Numbered from the stretch's first letter, positions 16,758-26,349 are shown. The stretch is 64,000 bases of DNA from an uncultured bacterium (GCA_902797965.1 CADBUY010000004.1:124001-188000); one strand, 5' to 3'. Made by a program: numbers and translations. Notes: generated by a model from the sequence alone, not told the origin.

Positions 16758-17925
16758 ACTTAAACAGTTTTTTAAATCTTTCCATCGCTTCAATGGTATT
16801 TTCTTTTGAACCAAAAGATGTTAATCTGAAGTACCCTTCACCGTTTCTGCCGAATCCGGAACCGGGAGTTCCTACGATTTGAGCATTTGAAAGAAGATAA
16901 TCAAAAAATTCCCAGGACTTCATGTTATTAGGACATCTTAACCATATATATGGTGAATGTTTTCCGCCAACGTGCCAAATATTACATTCCTTTAATGTGT
17001 CTGAAATAAGTTTTGCATTTTCTTTATAGTACGCAATATTTTCACCAATCTCTTTTTGACCTTCAGGTGTAAATACAGCTTCAGCACCGCGTTGAACAAT
17101 ATACGGAACTCCGTTAAACTTTGTTGTTTGACGGCGAACCCACATTTTGTTTAGTTTTCCTAAATTCTTAGGGACAATTGTGTATCCGCATCTCGTACCT
17201 GTAAAGCCTGCTGTTTTAGATAGCGAGCAGAACTCAATTGCACAATCTTTTGCTCCATCTATCTCGTATATAGAGCGTGGTAATTCATCATCTGCGATAA
17301 AACATTCATAAGCAGAATCAAATAAGATTATAGCTTTATTGGAAAGTGCATAATCAACCCATTCTTTTAATTGAGCTTTGTTATAAACTGCACCTGTAGG
17401 ATTGTTTGGCGAACAAATATATATAATATCTGCCTTTATGTTTTTATCAGGTAAAGGAAGAAATTCATTTTCGCCATTTGCGTCAATAAATTTGACTTCT
17501 CTGCCTGCCATAATATTTGTATCAACATATACAGGATAAACAGGATCCGGAACCAATACTGTATTATTTACCCCAAATAAGTCCAGAATGTTCCCTAAGT
17601 CGCTTTTTGCACCATCTGATATAAATATTTCATCTAAATCTAATTCAACATTGTGAGATTTGTAATATCCTTTCACTGCTTCTCTTAGAAAATCATAACC
17701 TTGCTCCGGACCATAACCTCGGAATGTTGATTGAACACCCATCTCATCAACTGCTTTATGAAGAGCGTCTGTAACTGCTTTACATAATGGTAATGTTACA
17801 TCACCAATACCAAGTCTGATAACTTTTTTATCAGGATTATTTTGGATGTATTCATTAACTTTTTTTGCTATTGTTGAAAATAAATAGCTTTGCTCTAAAT
17901 TATCATAATTATTATTAATCTTCAT
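16756..17925 (-). CDS. dapL: LL-diaminopimelate aminotransferase
   Basis: The 389-residue PLP enzyme converts tetrahydrodipicolinate and glutamate directly to LL-diaminopimelate for lysine and peptidoglycan synthesis. IRLGIGDVTLPLCKAV, FRGYGPEQGYDFLR, YICSPNNPTGAVYNK and the lysine site SLSKTAGFTGTRCGY are DapL signatures. The start at 17925 is chosen because GGAGG lies ten bases upstream; an extension to 18003 lacks this and overlaps another ORF. The DapL route is known in cyanobacteria, plants and chlamydiae, which fits the proposed affiliation. A 57-residue membrane ORF ends five bases before its start. Confidence 0.95.
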   Translation of the reverse strand: MKINNNYDNLEQSYLFSTIAKKVNEYIQNNPDKKVIRLGIGDVTLPLCKAVTDALHKAVDEMGVQSTFRGYGPEQGYDFLREAVKGYYKSHNVELDLDEIFISDGAKSDLGNILDLFGVNNTVLVPDPVYPVYVDTNIMAGREVKFIDANGENEFLPLPDKNIKADIIYICSPNNPTGAVYNKAQLKEWVDYALSNKAIILFDSAYECFIADDELPRSIYEIDGAKDCAIEFCSLSKTAGFTGTRCGYTIVPKNLGKLNKMWVRRQTTKFNGVPYIVQRGAEAVFTPEGQKEIGENIAYYKENAKLISDTLKECNIWHVGGKHSPYIWLRCPNNMKSWEFFDYLLSNAQIVGTPGSGFGRNGEGYFRLTSFGSKENTIEAMERFKKLFK

Positions 17926-17930
17926 TATTT

Positions 17931-18104
17931 TTATCCTCCGTATGCTATTGCAATATCGCCTGTTAACATTAATGATACTATTGCTAAAATAAAATAAAAA
18001 CAATTAAACATAAACATTGCTCTTTTTCTCACCTGACAATATTTAACAAGTATTATCTCACAGACCAGTAAAATGCTTGCATATATTGAAACAAGTATAA
18101 TCAT
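17931..18104 (-). CDS. small membrane protein, 57 residues
   Basis: The ATG at 18104 has AAGAGGAGAG immediately before it, and the stop lies five bases before the dapL ATG, so the two are probably cotranscribed and coupled. The product has two hydrophobic helices (MIILVSIYASILLVCEIILV and MFNCFYFILAIVSLML) separated by a basic turn KYCQVRKRAM. No family is recognised. Its tight spacing to dapL and its own ribosome site argue for a real gene, but it could also be a translated leader. Confidence 0.6.
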   Translation of the reverse strand: MIILVSIYASILLVCEIILVKYCQVRKRAMFMFNCFYFILAIVSLMLTGDIAIAYGG

Positions 18105-18199
18105 ATTCTCTCCTCTTATTTGTTGATTACGGACATTAATTTAGATTGGTTCTATATATTTGTGGAGTTAAGTTATGCTAGAATGATTTTTCTACTTTA

Positions 18200-18709
18200 C
18201 TATTGGTCGCTTTCTTCGTGTTTACCTTTCATCAGTTTTTCAAAATCTGACGGTTTGATGTTTTGAATAAAATCTTTAAACTCCTGAGCTTCTTCTTCGT
18301 CTTTTGCAGTATCTGTCGAAACAGAACCGTTCATAAGAACATTTGCTGTTACAAAAATAGGTGCTTCACATCTCATTGCAATTGCGATTGCGTCACTCGG
18401 ACGAGCATCAAGCTCTAGGGTTTCACCATCTTTAACCAGAAATAGTGTTGCGTAATACGTTTCTTTCTCAACATTATTTATTTCAATTTTTTCCAGTTCA
18501 TATCCTGTTTTTTCTATCATATTCGCAATTAAGTCGTGTGTCATAGGTCTTGCTACAACTAATCCTTCAATACATCTGATAATTGCACTTGCTTCCGCTG
18601 AACCTATCCAAATAGGCAAAGCTTTTCTGTTATCTAAATCATGGAGTACAACAATAGGCGAGTTTGTTCTCACATCAAGAGCTATACCCATTACTTTCAT
18701 CTCAATCAT
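18200..18709 (-). CDS. bifunctional nuclease family protein (DUF151)
   Basis: The 169-residue protein matches the bifunctional nuclease fold. It reads VVLHDLDNRKALPIWIGSAEA at the N-terminal side and LELDARPSDAIAIAMRCEAPIFV in the middle, the two conserved blocks of the family. The C-terminal 40 residues are acidic and helical (UVR-like tail). Members have been reported to degrade RNA and DNA, but the cellular role is poorly defined. The ATG at 18709 has AGGGGAGAAAAG before it. The gene is divergent from nadK with a very short shared promoter region. Confidence 0.88.
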   Translation of the reverse strand: MIEMKVMGIALDVRTNSPIVVLHDLDNRKALPIWIGSAEASAIIRCIEGLVVARPMTHDLIANMIEKTGYELEKIEINNVEKETYYATLFLVKDGETLELDARPSDAIAIAMRCEAPIFVTANVLMNGSVSTDTAKDEEEAQEFKDFIQNIKPSDFEKLMKGKHEESDQ

Positions 18710-18761
18710 TATCTTTTCTCCCCTTAGTCATTATATTTTACCATAAAATCTTAATCTATGC

Positions 18762-18767
18762 TATAAT
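18762..18767 (+). promoter_or_regulatory. -10 box placing nadK transcription start at its ATG
   Basis: TATAAT ends seven bases before the ATG at 18775, and no ribosome site can fit between. This predicts a leaderless mRNA. Confidence 0.5.
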
Positions 18768-18774
18768 CAAACGT

Positions 18775-19563
18775 ATGAAAATTAATCTAATCTTTAATAA
18801 ATTTATACCGAATTATGAACAAGCTCTTTTAGATGTTCAAAAGGCATTAGATGCTTATCATATAGAATATTCAGTGTTTGATTTGGAAAATCTGAAAAAT
18901 GATGGCGACATGTCTTTTGTTATTGGCGGCGACGGTACTCTGTTAAGAGCTGCAAGATTTTATTCTAAGTATAATAAGCCGGTTCTGGGTATAAACATGG
19001 GACGTTTGGGCTTCCTTTCACAGGCAGGATTATCTCAAATAAGTTCTGTATTAGATGCCGTTTTGAGTAATCATTATATGATTGAAGACAGATTAATGCT
19101 TGAATCAGGTGAGTATTTGGCTCTGAATGATTTTGTAGTTAAGGGGTGTATTTCAGGCAGAACTTCAAAATTTTTTTTAGAAGTTAATGGAAAATTTGTG
19201 TGTGATTATATTGCAGATGGCATAATTATATCTACACCAACCGGTTCGACTGCTTATGGTTTGTCTGCCGGCGGTCCTATATTATATCCTGAATTAGATG
19301 CTTTGGTTATAGTTCCGATTTGTCCGCATACGCTTAACGTTCGTCCTTTGGTGGTTCCGTCTTCAGAATTAATAACTGTCAAAACTAATGATGAATTATT
19401 GTCAGTTTCAATTGATGGGTTTGTGACAACAAATTATGTCGAAAAAATAAATATTAAGACCTCTCCATATAAAGCAAAACTTGTATTCCCGGAAAAGAAC
19501 AGTTTTTATTCTGTTTTAAGGAATAAACTCAATTGGGGGGTCTCTCCGGAAAATAACATGTAA
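18775..19563 (+). CDS. nadK: NAD kinase
   Basis: From the ATG at 18775 the product is 262 residues, shorter than the typical 290 but complete. GGDGTLLRAA at 51-60 is the diacylglycerol-kinase-type catalytic loop; NMGRLGFL and the TPTGSTAYGLSAGGP motif follow. The usual NE of the NAD-binding ALNE motif reads LND here (about 117-119), a conservative change. The enzyme phosphorylates NAD to NADP in the cytoplasm. An upstream extension to 18664 would overlap the divergent DUF151 gene and the promoter, so it is rejected. A hairpin terminator follows. Confidence 0.93.
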   Translation: MKINLIFNKFIPNYEQALLDVQKALDAYHIEYSVFDLENLKNDGDMSFVIGGDGTLLRAARFYSKYNKPVLGINMGRLGFLSQAGLSQISSVLDAVLSNHYMIEDRLMLESGEYLALNDFVVKGCISGRTSKFFLEVNGKFVCDYIADGIIISTPTGSTAYGLSAGGPILYPELDALVIVPICPHTLNVRPLVVPSSELITVKTNDELLSVSIDGFVTTNYVEKINIKTSPYKAKLVFPEKNSFYSVLRNKLNWGVSPENNM

Positions 19564-19599
19564 AAAAGGAAGTATTCATTCTTACTTCCTTTTTTTTGT
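19564..19599 (+). terminator. terminator between nadK and the convergent gene
   Basis: AAAAGGAAGTA and TACTTCCTTTT form a hairpin with a run of eight T residues, just after the nadK stop. Confidence 0.85.
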
Positions 19600-19619
19600 T
19601 TATAAATAGTGTCTTTTGT

Positions 19620-20129
19620 TTATTTTGCTTCGTCAGCTTTTTTAGCTGCATCATCAGCAACTTTATCAGCTCCTTCTTTTGCTTCGTCTTTAGTGCCATT
19701 TAATGCTTCTTTCAATTTCTTTAATTCTTCTTTTACTGTTTGAGCAAGTTTCTTACCTTTTTTTATCGGTAAAGTACTATTGAGAACATCTTCTGCTTGC
19801 GCTTCCAAGTCTTTTGCTTGCGCTTCCAAGTCTTTTGCTTGCTTATCTATAAATTCTTTATACTTATCAGCAGCGTTTTGCAATTCTTGGATTTCTTTTT
19901 TAGCACCGCGTTTACCAAGTGCGTATCCACCCCACAATGCACCACCGCCGATAATAGCTGCTGTTAATAATGTTGCTCCTAATCTTGATTTTGATGCATT
20001 TCTTATTTCCGCTGCCTGTTCATCATAAACTTGCGGTTGAGTGTTGTAATCTGCATAATCATCATATTGATATTGTGATGGTTGATATTGAGCGTAATCT
20101 GCAGCTCCTACATTTTGTACTTCAGGCAT
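19620..20129 (-). CDS. hypothetical single-span protein with coiled-coil heptads
   Basis: The 169-residue protein has a Tyr/Gln/Asp-rich N-terminal tail of about 45 residues with several YDDY and QYQ groups, then one Gly/Ala-rich transmembrane segment (about 50-70, ending GYALGKRGAKK). A highly charged helix follows that repeats KDLEAQA three times and ends in a Lys/Ala/Glu coil. The DNA of the repeat is a near-perfect 21-base tandem duplication around 19798-19840. It is probably membrane anchored with a periplasmic or cytoplasmic stalk. No family is recognised. The upstream region has an inverted repeat (TACACTA and TAGTGTA around 20156-20178) that could be an operator. Confidence 0.65.
   Translation of the reverse strand: MPEVQNVGAADYAQYQPSQYQYDDYADYNTQPQVYDEQAAEIRNASKSRLGATLLTAAIIGGGALWGGYALGKRGAKKEIQELQNAADKYKEFIDKQAKDLEAQAKDLEAQAEDVLNSTLPIKKGKKLAQTVKEELKKLKEALNGTKDEAKEGADKVADDAAKKADEAK
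19798..19840. repeat. 21-base tandem repeat inside a gene
   Basis: TTGCGCTTCCAAGTCTTTTG-type units are repeated in tandem and encode successive KDLEAQA heptads of the coiled-coil protein. Confidence 0.8.
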
Positions 20130-20257
20130 AAATAAACCTTCTTTCTTTAATTTACTACACTATTTATACTTAGTGTAAAACATGTGAACCCATGAAATTG
20201 CCACATTAGTTAAAATTTGTAACAATTTTGTTACAAAAAATATATATGACTTCATTG

Positions 20258-21397
20258 CTATACTCTGGTTTTGTTTTTACCTTCTTTAGCACGTTTTTTT
20301 CTACGCATAAGGTCAACAAACGCTTCAAGGCGGGTTATATATCCTGCTCTTCCTGTCTGTTCATCCATAATCAGCGGTAAAATAGGAATTTCGTGCTCGC
20401 TTCTGATTGTAGGGAAAATATTTTGTGACATTATTTCCGGCATACAGGTAAACGGTGAAATATGAATTATACCATCTTTGCCTTTTTGATCAGCAAAGAC
20501 AACGTCAGATACGCATTCCAGAGCATCGCCGCCAATATCACGCATCAAGTATGGTTTAGCCATTCTCTCTGCTCTCTGTAAGTGAGTTTCTTTATTTTGG
20601 AATGCTTTTGGTATTATTGCGTCTTTTAAGAAACTTCCTACTGTTAAACTTCTTCTTGTCTGAACTCCCATTCTGCCAAGTTCTCGCTCAATATTCTGGT
20701 TTGAAAATTCATCATTTACCAAGAAGATTTCACCTGTTAAATCAACATTTAAAACTTCTCTGTTTGGATCAATTTCTGTTTTCTCTATCTCTGCAAGTGC
20801 TTTATGATAGGCTTTTCCCAATTCATGTGTAGAGTCAGCTTTGTCAATCATTTTTAATGCTTTTTTATAATTTTTTTCTGCATCGCCAACCCTAATCTCT
20901 CTTGCTCTGTAGTATGAAAGAGCTTTGTCCAAATCATCAATAACGAATATTTTTCTTATTGTAATATTAATTGCTCTAAGAATTAATATAGGGTCATTTT
21001 TTCCTGAAAGTTCTTTTAAGAATTTATATAAGCCTTTTATTCCGTCATATAGCGATAGTTCAATATAATTAGCGTTGTATCCTAAATCTTTTAATGTTGT
21101 ATAAATATTGTTGCCGTATTCACCAAGTCTGCAAATGCCTGGTGACGTAATCATCGCAACATAATCTGCACCGCCTTCAATTGCTTCTATAAAGTTTCCG
21201 AGAATTAATTTGTATGGAAGACAAATTGCTTCAGGTGAGTTCTTTGTCCCATAAGACAAAGTTTTTTTGCTTGTATAAGGAGGAACATAAGGTTCAACTC
21301 CAATTTTTCTCAAGCCTGCAGCCCATGCTATAGATATCGTTCCCATGTGAGGGAATGCTACTTTGATTTTTTTATTTTTTTCTCTCTTAAGTGCCAT
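20258..21397 (-). CDS. acyl-CoA dehydratase activase-like protein (CoA protein activase)
   Basis: The 379-residue protein resembles the 2-hydroxyacyl-CoA dehydratase/activase superfamily part that lacks the ASKHA ATPase. It reads KVAFPHMGTISIAWAAGLRKIG at the start, then SPEAICLPYKLILGNFIEA, MITSPGICRLGEYG and, near the end, SPFTCMPEIMSQ. The cysteines in ICLP, GICR and FTCMPE are spaced as in the iron-sulfur ligands of this family. Function is unknown; stand-alone members may be redox cofactor or iron-sulfur proteins. AAGGGG precedes the start. It is divergent from mutL. Confidence 0.7.
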   Translation of the reverse strand: MALKREKNKKIKVAFPHMGTISIAWAAGLRKIGVEPYVPPYTSKKTLSYGTKNSPEAICLPYKLILGNFIEAIEGGADYVAMITSPGICRLGEYGNNIYTTLKDLGYNANYIELSLYDGIKGLYKFLKELSGKNDPILILRAINITIRKIFVIDDLDKALSYYRAREIRVGDAEKNYKKALKMIDKADSTHELGKAYHKALAEIEKTEIDPNREVLNVDLTGEIFLVNDEFSNQNIERELGRMGVQTRRSLTVGSFLKDAIIPKAFQNKETHLQRAERMAKPYLMRDIGGDALECVSDVVFADQKGKDGIIHISPFTCMPEIMSQNIFPTIRSEHEIPILPLIMDEQTGRAGYITRLEAFVDLMRRKKRAKEGKNKTRV

Positions 21398-21476
21398 TTA
21401 TATTTATACCCCTTTGTAAATATATTATACCTTAAACATGTTTTGAAGTATAATAATTCTATGAGGAGTTTTTTTC

Positions 21477-23252
21477 ATGGGGAGAATAATTCAACTATCT
21501 AAAAATGTTATAAATCAAATAGCTGCGGGAGAAGTTATTGAACGACCATATTCGGTCGTAAAAGAGCTTGTCGAAAATTCTGTAGATGCCGGTGCTACAA
21601 GAATTAGTATTGATATATCAAATGAATGCAGAGATATTAGAGTCGCAGATAACGGTTCCGGTATTCATCCTGATGATATTTTGCTTGCATTTTCAAAGCA
21701 TGCAACAAGCAAAATTAAAACAGGCGAAGATTTATATAATGTTAAAACTATGGGCTTTAGAGGTGAAGCTCTTGCAAGTATTATTTCAATATCAAAATTA
21801 ACTTGTATTACAAGAACAAAAGAATTTGATTCCGGTTTTAAGGTTGAGTGCGAAAACTCGGAGGTTAAACAATCTAAAACAGGCTGCGCAGTCGGTACAA
21901 TTATGGAAATAAGAGATTTATTCTATAATATTCCGGCTCGTTTAAAATTTTTAAAATCCGCAAAAACAGAGTTTGCATACATAAGCGAACTTATTCAATC
22001 ACTTGCTCTTATACATTCTGATGTAGCATTTGAACTTAAAAATAACGGTAAAACAACTATAAAAACATCAGGTCAAAACAGTATACCGCAAGCAATGAAA
22101 GAACTTTTTAGAGAAGATGTTAATAAAAATTTCCGAGAAGTATTTAAAACAGATAAAATATCAAATTTAAAAATATCAGGATATGTTAGTACGCCGGATT
22201 ATACAAGATCAAGCAAAAAAGATTACTATATGTATGTAAATTCTCGTACGGTAAAATGTCCTGTTTTTCAAAAATCAGTTGACATGGTATATAAAAACCT
22301 TATCGGAAACAGATATCCTTTTATTGTCCTAAATCTTGAGATTCCACCGGAAGATGTTGATGTAAATGTTCATCCGACTAAAAAAGAAGTTCGGTATAAA
22401 AATCCTAATCAGATATTTAATTTTATTTATTCTGCTGTAAATGAAGCATTGAGTACCAGAAAACAAGAATTTGTGCATCAGGATGAACCGGTGAGGCTTG
22501 TAAAAACAGAACCAAACAATATCGCTGAATCTTCTAAAAGTGATGATATCTTTGTCGAAACTTCAAGTGAGATTAGCTCAAGATTTGCTCAGCCTGAACA
22601 AAAACATTCTGAAGTAATAGAGTTTCCTAAAAAGATAAATAACTACAAACAACCTGTTATTAATCAGGAAAAATTTATATCTGAATCAACAAAAGCGGAA
22701 GAAGACGTTATAATCGGTCAATATAAAAAAACTTATATTCTTATTGAGCGTGAAGAAGGTCTAGAAATTGTTGATCAGCATATTGCAGAAGAACGTTATA
22801 TATATGAGCAGCTTAAAAAGACTAAGAATATAGATTGCCAGCTTTTGTTTATATCTGATGTAATAGAAATATCGCCTACGGATAAAGAGCTGCTTGAAGC
22901 TAATAAAGATAAGCTGTTAAGATTTGGATATGAGATTGATTTTATGTCAGATCACGAAGTTATATTCCGAAAAGTTCCTCAGCTATTATCAAAAGTACCT
23001 CCAAGAGAAATTTTAGCGGATATTTTAGAACATATATCAGGCGATATTGATAATATTGAAGAGCAAATTCTTATTACAACATCTTGTAAAGCGGCTGTTA
23101 AGGCTAATACTTACTTAAATCAATTCCAAATGCAGGAAATTATTCGGAATTGGCGAACTTGTGAAAAACCTTTTACATGTCCTCATGGCAGACCGATTTC
23201 TAAAATACTTGAACACAAAGATATTGCTAAATTCTTTCAAAGAAATAAGTAA
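21477..23252 (+). CDS. mutL: DNA mismatch repair protein MutL
   Basis: The 591-residue protein has an N-terminal GHKL ATPase (IAAGEVIERPYSVVKELVENS, DNGSGI, KHATSKI, GFRGEALASI) and a C-terminal dimer domain. The endonuclease motif reads DQHIAEERYIYE, matching DQHA(x)2E(x)4E with one change, and CPHGRP near the end completes the zinc site. This is therefore a nicking-type MutL as in bacteria lacking MutH. GAGGAG lies before the ATG. Its end touches the convergent dikinase-like gene. Confidence 0.96.
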   Translation: MGRIIQLSKNVINQIAAGEVIERPYSVVKELVENSVDAGATRISIDISNECRDIRVADNGSGIHPDDILLAFSKHATSKIKTGEDLYNVKTMGFRGEALASIISISKLTCITRTKEFDSGFKVECENSEVKQSKTGCAVGTIMEIRDLFYNIPARLKFLKSAKTEFAYISELIQSLALIHSDVAFELKNNGKTTIKTSGQNSIPQAMKELFREDVNKNFREVFKTDKISNLKISGYVSTPDYTRSSKKDYYMYVNSRTVKCPVFQKSVDMVYKNLIGNRYPFIVLNLEIPPEDVDVNVHPTKKEVRYKNPNQIFNFIYSAVNEALSTRKQEFVHQDEPVRLVKTEPNNIAESSKSDDIFVETSSEISSRFAQPEQKHSEVIEFPKKINNYKQPVINQEKFISESTKAEEDVIIGQYKKTYILIEREEGLEIVDQHIAEERYIYEQLKKTKNIDCQLLFISDVIEISPTDKELLEANKDKLLRFGYEIDFMSDHEVIFRKVPQLLSKVPPREILADILEHISGDIDNIEEQILITTSCKAAVKANTYLNQFQMQEIIRNWRTCEKPFTCPHGRPISKILEHKDIAKFFQRNK

Positions 23253-24851
23253 TTAAAGTCTTTTGAGAGCTTTTTTTACTATATCTCTTGTTTGCCAGAA
23301 GTAAACTTTACCGTTTTTGATTCCACCTTCTACATCTTGACGTTTAGAAAATACTTTTTCGAGAGCAAGAGCATTTTTACCTATTATTGTAATTAGCGGA
23401 GCAAGGACTTCCCAATTATCTTCAACAAGATTAAGACCGTCTTCTTTTTCTAAAATATTACCTTTTTCGTCAGTTATAAATTGGCTGTTATATATTTGAT
23501 GTTCAACTATTTTAGATTTTTTCTTGTCTCCGTAATATATGATTTGAGCAGGATTACTCTGTTTAAGTTCATATCTTTTAGGAGACAATTCTATATTTAC
23601 AGAACTGTTGTCGAAATCGGTATATGCAGTAAATGTATATTCTGGAGCTATATACTCTTGAACTATAATAGACGGTTGAATTACATTATCAGGAATATTA
23701 TATCGTTTTCTTGATTCTATTGCTTGAGGAGAATCTTTTGATTTATATATATTATCCATTGTAATTATAAAATCGTCTGAGCGATAGCAGCGATCTGATT
23801 CATATAAACCTGCTGTCGGATATTCATATAAATCTTCAGCATTAAAAGCTGAACGCATAATTGTTTTTTTAGGGTCTATACCTAAACTTTCACATTTATA
23901 TTCCAATTCCTTTATGTATGGATTTTCAAATTTTCTATCTGTTCTTTCTTTATCATTAGCAGCTTCATCTAAAAAATTTTCAACTTTTTCAATATATTTT
24001 GCAGGTATAATAAAACCCCTTGGAATTTCAATGTCTTTCAGAATGCTGTCATATTTAAGAGTCTGCATCATTCCTAATCTGTATGCTTTAGTGCTTGCAT
24101 TATATTTTGTAAGCTGGCTGTAATTTAAAAAGCCGTCTTCACCAATAAGCATCGGAATATTTATTAATTGTTTTTCAACTGTATAAGGTGTTTTTTCAAT
24201 CTCTTTGAATGTTAAATTACCATCAGTATTTGATATGCTGATATACTTATTTTTTAATTGTGCCAATTTATTATATTTGTCCTTATCATACAAAATAGTC
24301 AGCATATTGTAATAACTTCTTGCAAGCGAAGCAATATGAGATAAAAAATTAATAATGCCGTCTGAAACTACAATTCCCTTAACATTGACCGGTAATTGTG
24401 CAAGTTCATATCCTTCGCCTACGTCTTTAAGTAATAAAATTACAGACTCATCTTTCGGAATGTTTTTTATATTATCAATCAACCTACCCTCACCAAATCC
24501 TTTTGCAATATCTTTTTGCAGAGGTTTGCCGCGATTAATTAAATCTTTGACAAAAACATCTCTAGAAAGTTTGTGACTGTCTATGTATATTGATTTACCA
24601 TTATTTTCATATTTATTGGTATCTTTATAGTAAATCTTATATTCTTCAATAGGGTATTTTGATTTTGCTGTGTATCGTTTTCCGTCATAATCCATTGCAA
24701 TAGTTTCTTTATCTGTTATTAAAACAGGTTCTTTTCCCAGATTTTCAGCATTATCCGTACTAATTTCATTAACAGTACCTTCGCCGTTTTTTTGATAAAA
24801 GCGGAAGTAATTTGATTTAAAGTTTGAATTATCGGCTAAGTGTACTTTCAT
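23253..24851 (-). CDS. glucan water dikinase-like / PEP-utilising enzyme-like protein
   Basis: The 532-residue protein carries a phosphohistidine-type motif NFLSHIASLARS (His172) followed by an ATP-grasp nucleotide-binding domain: TIMRSAFNAEDLYEYPTAGL, then the VQEYIAPEYTFTAYT core, and a C-terminal DVEGGIKNGKVYFWQTRDI. The order histidine domain first, ATP domain second, and the VQE and QTR spellings resemble alpha-glucan water dikinases rather than PEP synthase. Such enzymes transfer the ATP beta-phosphate to starch or glycogen glucose. There is no carbohydrate-binding domain, and the first 90 residues are unknown and carry an NFKS motif. It is divergent from pgi, fitting sugar metabolism. 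The specificity call is tentative. Confidence 0.6.
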   Translation of the reverse strand: MKVHLADNSNFKSNYFRFYQKNGEGTVNEISTDNAENLGKEPVLITDKETIAMDYDGKRYTAKSKYPIEEYKIYYKDTNKYENNGKSIYIDSHKLSRDVFVKDLINRGKPLQKDIAKGFGEGRLIDNIKNIPKDESVILLLKDVGEGYELAQLPVNVKGIVVSDGIINFLSHIASLARSYYNMLTILYDKDKYNKLAQLKNKYISISNTDGNLTFKEIEKTPYTVEKQLINIPMLIGEDGFLNYSQLTKYNASTKAYRLGMMQTLKYDSILKDIEIPRGFIIPAKYIEKVENFLDEAANDKERTDRKFENPYIKELEYKCESLGIDPKKTIMRSAFNAEDLYEYPTAGLYESDRCYRSDDFIITMDNIYKSKDSPQAIESRKRYNIPDNVIQPSIIVQEYIAPEYTFTAYTDFDNSSVNIELSPKRYELKQSNPAQIIYYGDKKKSKIVEHQIYNSQFITDEKGNILEKEDGLNLVEDNWEVLAPLITIIGKNALALEKVFSKRQDVEGGIKNGKVYFWQTRDIVKKALKRL

Positions 24852-24947
24852 AACATTTTTATGCTATCACAAACTATTTTTTATTGCATAATTTCTTTTT
24901 TTTTGTAAAAATAGTATTGTATATACATGTAAAGGGCTTTATAACGC

Positions 24948-26339
24948 ATGCTAAGATTAAACTGCAAGAACTCTGATTGTAAAATAATCGGTGATGTTCA
25001 TGGGCTTAACCTTGAAGAAGAATTTAATAATAGTGCTGAAAAGATAGCAGATATAATAAGAAGTCTTAACCAGCGGAAAGACAAACCCGGAGAATGGCTT
25101 CAATGGATGAATTTAGGCTATAATGAAGAAACGATTTGGTATGTTAAAGAATTTGCCTCTCTTGTAGAGGGAAGATTTGATAATATTCTTGTGCTAGGTA
25201 TCGGGGGCTCTGCGCTTGGAGGAATGGCAGTAACGGAGGCTTTGTTAAAGCCTTATTGGAATTTTTTATCTCCGGAACAAAGGAATAATCTTCCACGAAT
25301 ATTTTTCCTTGATAATATTGATCCGGATGCAATAAACGGTCTTTTAGATGTACTTGATTTAAAGAAAACGCTTGTTAATGTAATTACAAAATCCGGTGAT
25401 ACAGCTGAAACCATGTCTCAATTTATGGTTATAAAGGATTTGATGGAAAAAGTTCTGGGCGATGACTACAGAAAAAACATTATAGCCACTACCGATAAAA
25501 AGATGGGAATTTTAAGACAGCTTGCTGATCAGGAGGGATATAAAATCTTCTATGTTCCGGATGATATAGGCGGGCGTTTTTCTGTATTCTCTTCAGTAGG
25601 TCTTGTGCCCTTTGCTCTGGTAGGATTAGACATTGAAAAAATGATGAGCGGCATTAAGGATATTGATTTAGAATTAAAAAATACGGATATTCATCAAAAT
25701 ATTGCTGCTCAGTACGCTTTAATTCATTATTTAATGGATACTAAAAAGGATAAAAATATTACCGTTATGATGCCGTATTCTGCCAAATTAAAATATATTC
25801 CTGATTGGTATGTGCAATTAATTGCAGAATCTTTAGGTAAAAGGGTAAATAAGAATAATGAAAAAGTGAATGTTGGATTGACTCCTGTTAAAGCGGTAGG
25901 AGCTACTGATCAACATACACAATTACAGCTGATGAATGAAGGTCCTAATAATAAAGTTGTTACATTTATTAGAGTTGCAGAGTTTGATACTATATTAAAA
26001 ATTCCTAAAATTTTTGAATATACCGGAATCGGTTATTTAGGCGGCAAAACTATTAATGATTTAATGAGAGCCGAAACTTATTCTACAATGGTATCATTAG
26101 AAGATAATCAGAGACCGACATTAACTTTAACAATTGATAAAATTGATGAGTATCATGTTGCTCAGCTATTGTATATGCTGGAAGTTCAAACTGCGATTTT
26201 AGGTGAACTCTATAATATTAATACTTTTGACCAACCCGGAGTAGAACAAGTAAAAAATTATATGTATGCTCTAATGGGACGTGCAGGTTATGAAGGCTCT
26301 GCAAGTGCATTACGCGAAAAAATGGGTATAATGATATAG
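24948..26339 (+). CDS. pgi: glucose-6-phosphate isomerase
   Basis: The 463-residue SIS-fold enzyme interconverts glucose 6-phosphate and fructose 6-phosphate. ILVLGIGGSALGGMAVTEA near residue 82 binds the sugar phosphate, VITKSGDTAETM provides the serine/threonine phosphate loop, and VKAVGATDQHTQLQLMNEGP contains the catalytic histidine block. It is shorter than the E. coli 549-residue form, as in the Bacillus/cyanobacterial type. Only a weak AAAGGG lies upstream. It converges with the long gene at 26350. Confidence 0.96.
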   Translation: MLRLNCKNSDCKIIGDVHGLNLEEEFNNSAEKIADIIRSLNQRKDKPGEWLQWMNLGYNEETIWYVKEFASLVEGRFDNILVLGIGGSALGGMAVTEALLKPYWNFLSPEQRNNLPRIFFLDNIDPDAINGLLDVLDLKKTLVNVITKSGDTAETMSQFMVIKDLMEKVLGDDYRKNIIATTDKKMGILRQLADQEGYKIFYVPDDIGGRFSVFSSVGLVPFALVGLDIEKMMSGIKDIDLELKNTDIHQNIAAQYALIHYLMDTKKDKNITVMMPYSAKLKYIPDWYVQLIAESLGKRVNKNNEKVNVGLTPVKAVGATDQHTQLQLMNEGPNNKVVTFIRVAEFDTILKIPKIFEYTGIGYLGGKTINDLMRAETYSTMVSLEDNQRPTLTLTIDKIDEYHVAQLLYMLEVQTAILGELYNINTFDQPGVEQVKNYMYALMGRAGYEGSASALREKMGIMI

Positions 26340-26349
26340 TTAGTGTGTA

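Noticed and set aside
18664..18774. N-terminal extension of NAD kinase
   Set aside because: It would overlap the divergent gene and the -10 box, and adds residues not found in the family.
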